Below, piece after piece: positions 5,430 to 9,868 of a DNA stretch of 9,868 nt. A program made the position numbers and the translations under genes. Every line of letters starts with the position of its first letter. The stretch's first letter is position 1. The DNA is from Bacteroidota bacterium (GTDB lineage: Bacteria > Bacteroidota > Bacteroidia > UBA8524), in the NCBI GenBank assembly GCA_003531115.1, contig DQHT01000140.1, positions 77,477-87,344 of the forward strand, in the 5' to 3' direction. Under the pieces are notes generated by a model. The model saw only the letters and a list, made by a program, of their open reading frames with translations. It searched no databases and was not told where the DNA came from.

Positions 5430-8400
5430 ATGCGTTTTCTGTTAACTGCTTTACTTTCAGCCATGGTGCTGAACCTGAGCGCCCAAAAATGGGATGTAAA
5501 CAAACCCCCGGGCGATTTTAAAGAAGTGTCATTCACGGTGAATGAAGGAACCTGGATGAACCTGGACCTGAGTCCGGATGGCACAACCATCGTCTTTGAT
5601 ATGCTCGGAGATATTTATTCCGTCTCCTCGAAGGGTGGAGATGCCAAACTCCTTCGTGGCGGACTGGCCTTTGAAGTTCAGCCACGGTTTAGTCCGGATG
5701 GAAGTAAAATCCTGTTCACCAGCGACCTGGGTGGAGGCGACAATATTTGGTACATGAATGCCGATGGATCGGATGCCAAACAGATAACCACGGAAAAATT
5801 CAGGCTGCTCAATAATGCGGTATGGGCGCCGGGTGGCGAATATATTGTTGCCCGGAAGCATTTTACCTCAGGCCGTTCTCTTGGGGCAGGAGAAATGTGG
5901 ATGTACCATATCTCAGGAGGGGATGGCGTTCAACTTACCAAAAGAAAAAATGACCAGCAGGATGTAAACGAACCCTGTTTTGATCCCAGTGGACGCTATC
6001 TGTATTTTTCGGAGGATGTTTACCCGGGAGGATATTTCCAGTACAATAAAGACCCGAATAGCCAGATCTATGTGGTCAAACGTTATGATCTTCATAATGG
6101 CGAAGTCGAAACAATAATTTCGGGTGGCGGAGGAGCTGTGCGTCCACAAGCTTCTCCGGATGGAAAATACATCTCTTTTGTTCGCAGGGTACGGGAAAAA
6201 TCGGTGTTATTCCTGCATGATATAGAAAGCGGAATACAATGGCCCCTCTACGATTCCCTGAGCAAGGACCAGCAAGAGGCCTGGGCCATATTTGGCGTAT
6301 ATACAGGCTATAGCTGGACACCCGATTCCAAAGAAATCGTGATCTGGTCGCATGGCAAAATTTTACGTATCGATGTGAATTCACATAAGGTCAATGAGAT
6401 CCCGTTTCATGCAACCGTTAATCAGCGTATCCGTAAAGCCTTGCGTTTTCCTCAGGAGGTTGCACCGGAGGAATTCACCTCAAAAATGATCCGGCACGCA
6501 GTGACTTCGCCCGATGGGAAAACATTGGTATTTAGTGCAGCAGGTTATCTATACAAAAAGGAATTGCCAAATGGAGTGCCGGAAAGGTTGAGCAAACAAA
6601 CGGAATATTTTGAATTCGAACCCTCCTTTGCCCCGGATGGAAGATCCCTGGTTTTTGTTTCCTGGTCTGATACGGAAAGCGGTGCAATTCATACCCTTTC
6701 ATTGAACGGCGGTTCGGCCAGAAAACTAAGCAAAACCAAGGGCATTTACAGAAATCCGTCCTATTCAGCTGATGGGAAAAAACTACTTTTCTGGAAGGAA
6801 AAAGGCAATGACCATCAGGGATTTGCATGGACCGAGGATGCGGGAATTTATACGATGAATTCTGATGGAGGGGAAGTCACAAAGGTCGGCGACGAAGTGG
6901 CAAGTCCTTTTTTCTCCCCCGATGGTGCCTGGATCTATTTTGAAAAAGGGAATGGACTCCATAAAATGACTACCCGCGGATATGAGAAGCAACAGGTGAT
7001 CAAATCGACCTATGCCCAGGATTATTGCCTTAGTCCGGACAATAAGTGGGTGGCTTTCACCGACCTACACAAGGTTTATGTTGCGGCTTTTCCTGGAACC
7101 GGGAAAACCCTCGATCTGGGCGCGGGCTCCACAACCATTCCTGTTGCTCAATTTGCGAAGGATGCCGGAATTAATCTGCACTGGAGCAAAGACAGCAAGA
7201 CCCTTTATTGGACCCTGGGAGATGAATATTTCAGTAAAACACTGAATGAACGTTTTCTCTTTTTACCTGAGGCTAAAGATTCCCTGGAAAACCTTCCCCT
7301 GCGTGGTCAGCCGATCGGTTTAAAATTAAAAACAGACAAGCCACTTTCTACCTATGTGCTCGATGGAGCCAGGATCATCACCGTTGATGCAGGCAACCGG
7401 GTTATTGAAACCGGGTATATCGTGGTGGCGGAGAATAAAATTGCCGAAATTGGCGAAGGAAGTTATGATCCTGATGCCGCAAAGATCAGGGGGGTCAAAG
7501 ACGTACGTGACTGCAAGGGGAAAACCATCATGCCGGGACTGGTGGATGTGCATGCTCATTTGTGGACCTTCAGAGAGGGGATACACCCGCAGAACTATTG
7601 GCCTTATGTAGCGAATCTGGCCTATGGAGTTACAACCACCCATGATCCAAGTTCTAATTCTGAGATGGTGTTCACTCAAAGTGAGATGGTCAAAACCGGA
7701 AGCATGCTTGGTCCGCGGATTTATTCGACCGGTACCATTCTATATGGTGCCGATGGTGACTTTAAGGCAGTGATCAATAATTATGATGATGCCCGCTCGG
7801 CCGTATATCGCACGAAAGCATTTGGAGCCTTTTCGGTGAAAAGTTATAACCAGCCCCGACGAGAGCAAAGGCAGCAGGTTATAACCGCTTCTGATAGCCT
7901 TGGCGTTATGGTATACCCTGAAGGCGGCTCTTTCTTTTATCATAATATGAGCATGATCCTCGACGGTCATAGCGGAATCGAACACAATATTCCGGTGGCG
8001 CCGCTGTATGATGATGTTATCAAGCTGTGGGCCGCTTCAAATACAGGTTATACGCCCACCCTTATTGTGTGTTATGGTGCAGCAAGCGGCGAAAATTATT
8101 GGTACCAACACAGCAATGTCTGGGAAAAAAGCCATTTGTTGACATTCACCCCCCGAAGCGTTGTCGACTCAAGGTCGCGTCATAGAACCATGATACCTGA
8201 ACGGGAATACGCCAATGGACATATCCTTGTTAGTCAATCCTGCAAAAAGCTGCTGGATGCCGGTGTAAAGGTGAATTTAGGTTCGCATGGTCAATTAGAA
8301 GGTTTGGGTGCTCATTGGGAATTATGGATGCTTGCTCAGGGCGGAATGACGCCCCTGGAAGTAATTCGTTGCGGAACCATGAATGGAGCCGAATATATCG

Positions 8401-8672
8401 GCATGGGAGATCAGCTCGGTTCGATCGAAGTAGGTAAATTGGCAGATATGATCATATTGAATGAAAATCCGATCGAGGATATTTACAATACGGAGTCTAT
8501 CCATTACGTAGTTATGAATGGACGGATGTATGAAGCGGAGAATATGGCTGAATTTGGAAAGGACAATGCCCCTCATTTCTGGTTTGAAAATGAAAAATAT
8601 GGGGAAGAATACCCATGGCACGAAAACGGGAACCTGTTAATGCAACCTAAGTGTGAATGCGGTCGTCATTAA
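5430..8672 (+). CDS. Exported TolB-like beta-propeller / amidohydrolase fusion
   Basis: A 1080-residue exported protein. Residues 1-19 are a signal peptide ending S-A-Q. Residues about 40-600 carry twelve PD40/TolB-type motifs (x-S-P-D-G-x-x-h-x-F or variants), near 48, 88, 132, 184, 241, 296, 359, 400, 445, 495, 534 and 585, enough for two propellers. Residues about 640-1035 are a metal-dependent amidohydrolase domain: the small beta domain (Y-V-L-D-G-A-R-I-I), then G-L-V-D-V-H-A-H (H708, H710), F-S-V-K-S-Y (K804, candidate bridging lysine), D-G-H-S-G-I-E-H (H847, H852) and the closing G-S-I-E-V-G-K-L-A-D-M-I-I-L. The usual G-T-D of imidazolonepropionase-like relatives is replaced by G-S-H-G-Q (951-955), which as I recall is typical of this fusion family. 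Substrate is unknown; annotation as a prolidase or peptidase would be a guess. The tail ends in C-E-C-G-R-H. Probably periplasmic, since there is no sorting domain. Confidence 0.9.
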   Translation: MRFLLTALLSAMVLNLSAQKWDVNKPPGDFKEVSFTVNEGTWMNLDLSPDGTTIVFDMLGDIYSVSSKGGDAKLLRGGLAFEVQPRFSPDGSKILFTSDLGGGDNIWYMNADGSDAKQITTEKFRLLNNAVWAPGGEYIVARKHFTSGRSLGAGEMWMYHISGGDGVQLTKRKNDQQDVNEPCFDPSGRYLYFSEDVYPGGYFQYNKDPNSQIYVVKRYDLHNGEVETIISGGGGAVRPQASPDGKYISFVRRVREKSVLFLHDIESGIQWPLYDSLSKDQQEAWAIFGVYTGYSWTPDSKEIVIWSHGKILRIDVNSHKVNEIPFHATVNQRIRKALRFPQEVAPEEFTSKMIRHAVTSPDGKTLVFSAAGYLYKKELPNGVPERLSKQTEYFEFEPSFAPDGRSLVFVSWSDTESGAIHTLSLNGGSARKLSKTKGIYRNPSYSADGKKLLFWKEKGNDHQGFAWTEDAGIYTMNSDGGEVTKVGDEVASPFFSPDGAWIYFEKGNGLHKMTTRGYEKQQVIKSTYAQDYCLSPDNKWVAFTDLHKVYVAAFPGTGKTLDLGAGSTTIPVAQFAKDAGINLHWSKDSKTLYWTLGDEYFSKTLNERFLFLPEAKDSLENLPLRGQPIGLKLKTDKPLSTYVLDGARIITVDAGNRVIETGYIVVAENKIAEIGEGSYDPDAAKIRGVKDVRDCKGKTIMPGLVDVHAHLWTFREGIHPQNYWPYVANLAYGVTTTHDPSSNSEMVFTQSEMVKTGSMLGPRIYSTGTILYGADGDFKAVINNYDDARSAVYRTKAFGAFSVKSYNQPRREQRQQVITASDSLGVMVYPEGGSFFYHNMSMILDGHSGIEHNIPVAPLYDDVIKLWAASNTGYTPTLIVCYGAASGENYWYQHSNVWEKSHLLTFTPRSVVDSRSRHRTMIPEREYANGHILVSQSCKKLLDAGVKVNLGSHGQLEGLGAHWELWMLAQGGMTPLEVIRCGTMNGAEYIGMGDQLGSIEVGKLADMIILNENPIEDIYNTESIHYVVMNGRMYEAENMAEFGKDNAPHFWFENEKYGEEYPWHENGNLLMQPKCECGRH

Positions 8673-8742
8673 TACGTCATCTAAAAGGTTGATTTACAGT
8701 ATAAAGTAAAAAATTTAAAATTATTTTACACTCCGGGCAACA

Positions 8743-8769
8743 TTTGGCAAAATAAGTGCATCATATTTG
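8743..8769 (+). promoter_or_regulatory. Candidate promoter in the gap after the amidohydrolase gene
   Basis: CATATTTG (8762-8769) matches TAnnTTTG at five of six fixed positions. A TTTG (8743-8746) lies upstream with 15 bases between, shorter than the usual 19-21, so the -33 assignment is weak. An AT-rich tract with the inverted pair GTAAAA/TTTTAC (8706-8729) lies further upstream. The predicted start, about 8774-8776, falls at the base of the hairpin at 8773-8789. Confidence 0.4.
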
Positions 8770-8819
8770 TACCGGAGTTAACCACTCCGTTCGTTCTTTT
8801 TAAAATCTCTTCATAGAGT

Positions 8820-8834
8820 TTTGGTTTGGTTTGG
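8820..8834 (+). repeat. Three tandem TTTGG units
   Basis: Perfect pentamer repeat at 8820-8824, 8825-8829 and 8830-8834, in an otherwise non-coding stretch just before the terminator. In a transcript it would be a single-stranded UUUGG array, a possible pairing or protein-binding region, or simply slippage-prone sequence. Confidence 0.6.
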
Positions 8835-8844
8835 TTTTACAAAG

Positions 8845-8869
8845 GCGCTCTTCGGAGCGCTTTTTTTTT
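8845..8869 (+). terminator. Strong intrinsic terminator with UUCG tetraloop
   Basis: GCGCTC (8845-8850) pairs with GAGCGC (8855-8860) around a TTCG loop closed by C-G, the exceptionally stable cUUCGg form. Nine T residues follow (8861-8869), and three A residues before the stem can extend the pairing. It lies 172 bases after the amidohydrolase stop and its T-run ends 12 bases before the lipoprotein ATG. Confidence 0.85.
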
Positions 8870-8877
8870 ATCTTGCG
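8869..8877 (+). promoter_or_regulatory. Degenerate -7-like box abutting the terminator
   Basis: TATCTTGCG starts at the last T of the terminator and ends four bases before the ATG at 8882. It resembles the TAnnTTCGC strings upstream of purM and the amidohydrolase gene but matches TAnnTTTG at only four of six fixed positions. The shared position relative to the ATG is its main support. Confidence 0.25.
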
Positions 8878-8881
8878 CCGT

Positions 8882-9757
8882 ATGCGAATAGGCTTAATAG
8901 CACTTGTTATTGCAACCCTTGCCTCATGTTCTACACCCAAGGTTATGAACCAATCCGGTCGTGTGACACCAAAAGGAACCGTGACCGGAGGCCTTACTTA
9001 CATGGCGAATGTATCACAGGAAAGTTCTGTTCTGATGAGTGATGTCCTAAAAAACCAGATCGAAAATTTTACCAGTGGAGATACGGTTAAATACAACCAG
9101 TTCCTTTTGGACGCGAATGCTGCACTGGTAGCCTATGCATTAGACCCTATTGCTTTTGGTCCGCAGTTTTATGTGAGAGTAGGGGTTTGGGACAGACTGG
9201 AGCTGGGCTATACCCGCGCAAAGGGTGCCAATATGTTTAGTATGCAGGGTCAATTCCTGGGCTTTGAAAAAGAGGTATCTGAGGACAGTAAAAAACGCTG
9301 GTTTGGAAGCGCCGGACTTCAGTACTCCTGGAATTCATACAACCTCCCCAAATTTTTCGGTAAGGTGCAGGACAGATTTGGATTTGAATACAAGCGCCGG
9401 GATTTCCTACTTCCACTTACTTTTTCTTATTCACTGGGTCCGAACGAAACCTATGGAGCAATTGGATTTGGCGCAGTTTTAGGCTTTCATCGCATCGATT
9501 ATTCCTTTCTTCCTGACAGGATCATCAACGACAAAGGCGATGTGTTACAGGCTACGCATCATACCAATAAATTCAGTTCCATTGGTTTTTTTGTGAATGT
9601 AAAGGCGGGCTATAAGTATGTCTATATTATTTCTTCTATAGCAGTTTATTACCAGCAATATGGAACCTATCCATTGTTAAACAGGTCTTCCGTGTTTTTG
9701 GAGGGTTTTACCTTTGTTCCGGGGATAAGTTTGCAATTGAATACGATCAGGAAATAG
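8882..9757 (+). CDS. Outer-membrane-type lipoprotein, possible beta-barrel, function unknown
   Basis: A 291-residue protein from the ATG at 8882. A longer frame from a TTG at 8831 would be translated through the terminator hairpin and bury the signal peptide, so it is rejected. Residues 1-16 form a lipoprotein signal (M-R-I, hydrophobic core, lipobox L-A-S-C with C16), followed by S-T-P-K without acidic residues. The rest is rich in alternating aromatic/hydrophobic strands: F-Y-V-R-V-G-V-W (96-103), L-E-L-G-Y (106-110), G-L-Q-Y-S-W (145-150), L-P-L-T-F-S-Y-S-L (177-185), G-A-I-G-F-G-A-V-L-G-F (192-202), F-F-V-N-V-K-A-G-Y-K-Y (236-246) and a closing strand I-S-L-Q-L-N-T (282-288). These suggest an antiparallel barrel with long periplasmic turns. 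It lacks a sorting domain. I do not recognise the family. The gene follows the terminator directly and has no downstream partner in the window. Confidence 0.8.
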   Translation: MRIGLIALVIATLASCSTPKVMNQSGRVTPKGTVTGGLTYMANVSQESSVLMSDVLKNQIENFTSGDTVKYNQFLLDANAALVAYALDPIAFGPQFYVRVGVWDRLELGYTRAKGANMFSMQGQFLGFEKEVSEDSKKRWFGSAGLQYSWNSYNLPKFFGKVQDRFGFEYKRRDFLLPLTFSYSLGPNETYGAIGFGAVLGFHRIDYSFLPDRIINDKGDVLQATHHTNKFSSIGFFVNVKAGYKYVYIISSIAVYYQQYGTYPLLNRSSVFLEGFTFVPGISLQLNTIRK

Positions 9758-9851
9758 GGGGTATTGGATAAGAAGGTTTTCCGGAATACGTCTGCAGGAT
9801 GGGAATTTTCTTGGCTTGGGGCGCCTGCTCCATGGTAGTGATTTTTGGGTT

Positions 9852-9864
9852 ACCCCTTCGGGGT
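9852..9864. repeat. Hairpin at the right edge
   Basis: ACCCC (9852-9856) pairs with GGGGT (9860-9864) around TTC, and two flanking G-T wobbles can extend it. It lies about 95 bases after the last stop codon and could be the stem of a terminator for the lipoprotein gene, but the bases where a T-run would lie are cut off by the window end. The rest of 9758-9868 shows no supported feature. Confidence 0.35.
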
Positions 9865-9868
9865 GGTT

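Larger units (their letters stand above)
8774..8869 (+). ncRNA. Candidate structured small RNA or 5' leader with attenuator
   Basis: A stretch of about 96 bases sits between a promoter-like box and an intrinsic terminator. Its 5' end can fold at once (GGAGT 8774-8778 with ACTCC 8784-8788, five-base loop). A U-rich segment follows, then a second small hairpin (AAAA 8802-8805 with TTTT 8819-8822 and CTC 8807-8809 with GAG 8816-8818, one bulged T), three TTTGG repeats (8820-8834, sharing their first bases with that hairpin) and the terminator at 8845-8869. No reading frame in it looks coding. It could be an independent sRNA, a leader that attenuates the lipoprotein gene, or only the 3' end of the amidohydrolase transcript. 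I recognise no known RNA family. Confidence 0.4.

Noticed and set aside
8831..8881. TTG start extending the lipoprotein by 17 residues
   Set aside because: The extension is encoded by the terminator stem, loop and T-run and would place a lipoprotein signal peptide internally. The ATG at 8882 gives a normal lipobox.
9747..9868. Minus-strand frame open to the right edge, ending in a stop at 9749-9747 and containing an ATG at 9833
   Set aside because: Only about 40 codons are visible, it is proline-rich with no recognisable motif, overlaps the end of the lipoprotein gene by 11 bases and runs through the edge hairpin. It might be the tail of a convergent gene, but the window cannot decide.

Overview
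The window looks chromosomal and comes from a member of the Bacteroidota, most likely a free-living Chitinophagia/Saprospiria-like lineage (the class is an inference). Four things point there. One protein ends in a gliding-motility-type (CHU_C, type IX secretion type B) C-terminal domain. The purine gene has the long Bacteroidota form of PurM. Start codons lack clear Shine-Dalgarno sites. Boxes resembling the phylum's TAnnTTTG -7 promoter element recur just upstream of start codons.

Layout, left to right. Bases 1-134 hold the 5' end of a minus-strand exported protein that runs off the window. Bases 187-336 are a non-coding repeat block with two strong hairpins, arranged like a REP/BIME element. 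Bases 389-1426 (minus) encode an Asp-box beta-propeller lipoprotein. A 159-base divergent gap follows, and from there every gene is on the plus strand: rmuC (1586-2908), purM (2967-4130), a small surface protein with a CHU_C domain (start best placed at 4218, end 5405), a 1080-residue exported TolB-like propeller/amidohydrolase fusion (5430-8672), then a structured 209-base gap and an outer-membrane-type lipoprotein (8882-9757). The last 111 bases hold only a hairpin at the window edge.

The genes do not form an obvious single pathway. RmuC and PurM are housekeeping functions (DNA maintenance, purine synthesis). The other genes encode envelope or exported proteins: two lipoproteins, a T9SS-type surface protein, an exported hydrolase and one unidentified exported fragment. 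Although the five plus-strand genes are co-directional, at least four have a -7-like box 4 to 7 bases before the start codon, suggesting individually transcribed, nearly leaderless mRNAs rather than one operon.

The most interesting non-coding signals are: (1) the recurring -7 box next to start codons, which also decides the start of the CHU_C gene; (2) a possible ~96-nt structured RNA or leader at about 8774-8869, with a promoter-like box, a hairpin at its 5' end and a UUCG-tetraloop terminator lying directly on the start of the next gene; and (3) the paired-hairpin repeat at 187-336. No mobile element, CRISPR array, tRNA or rRNA is visible, and I see no clear evidence of an undescribed multi-gene system.
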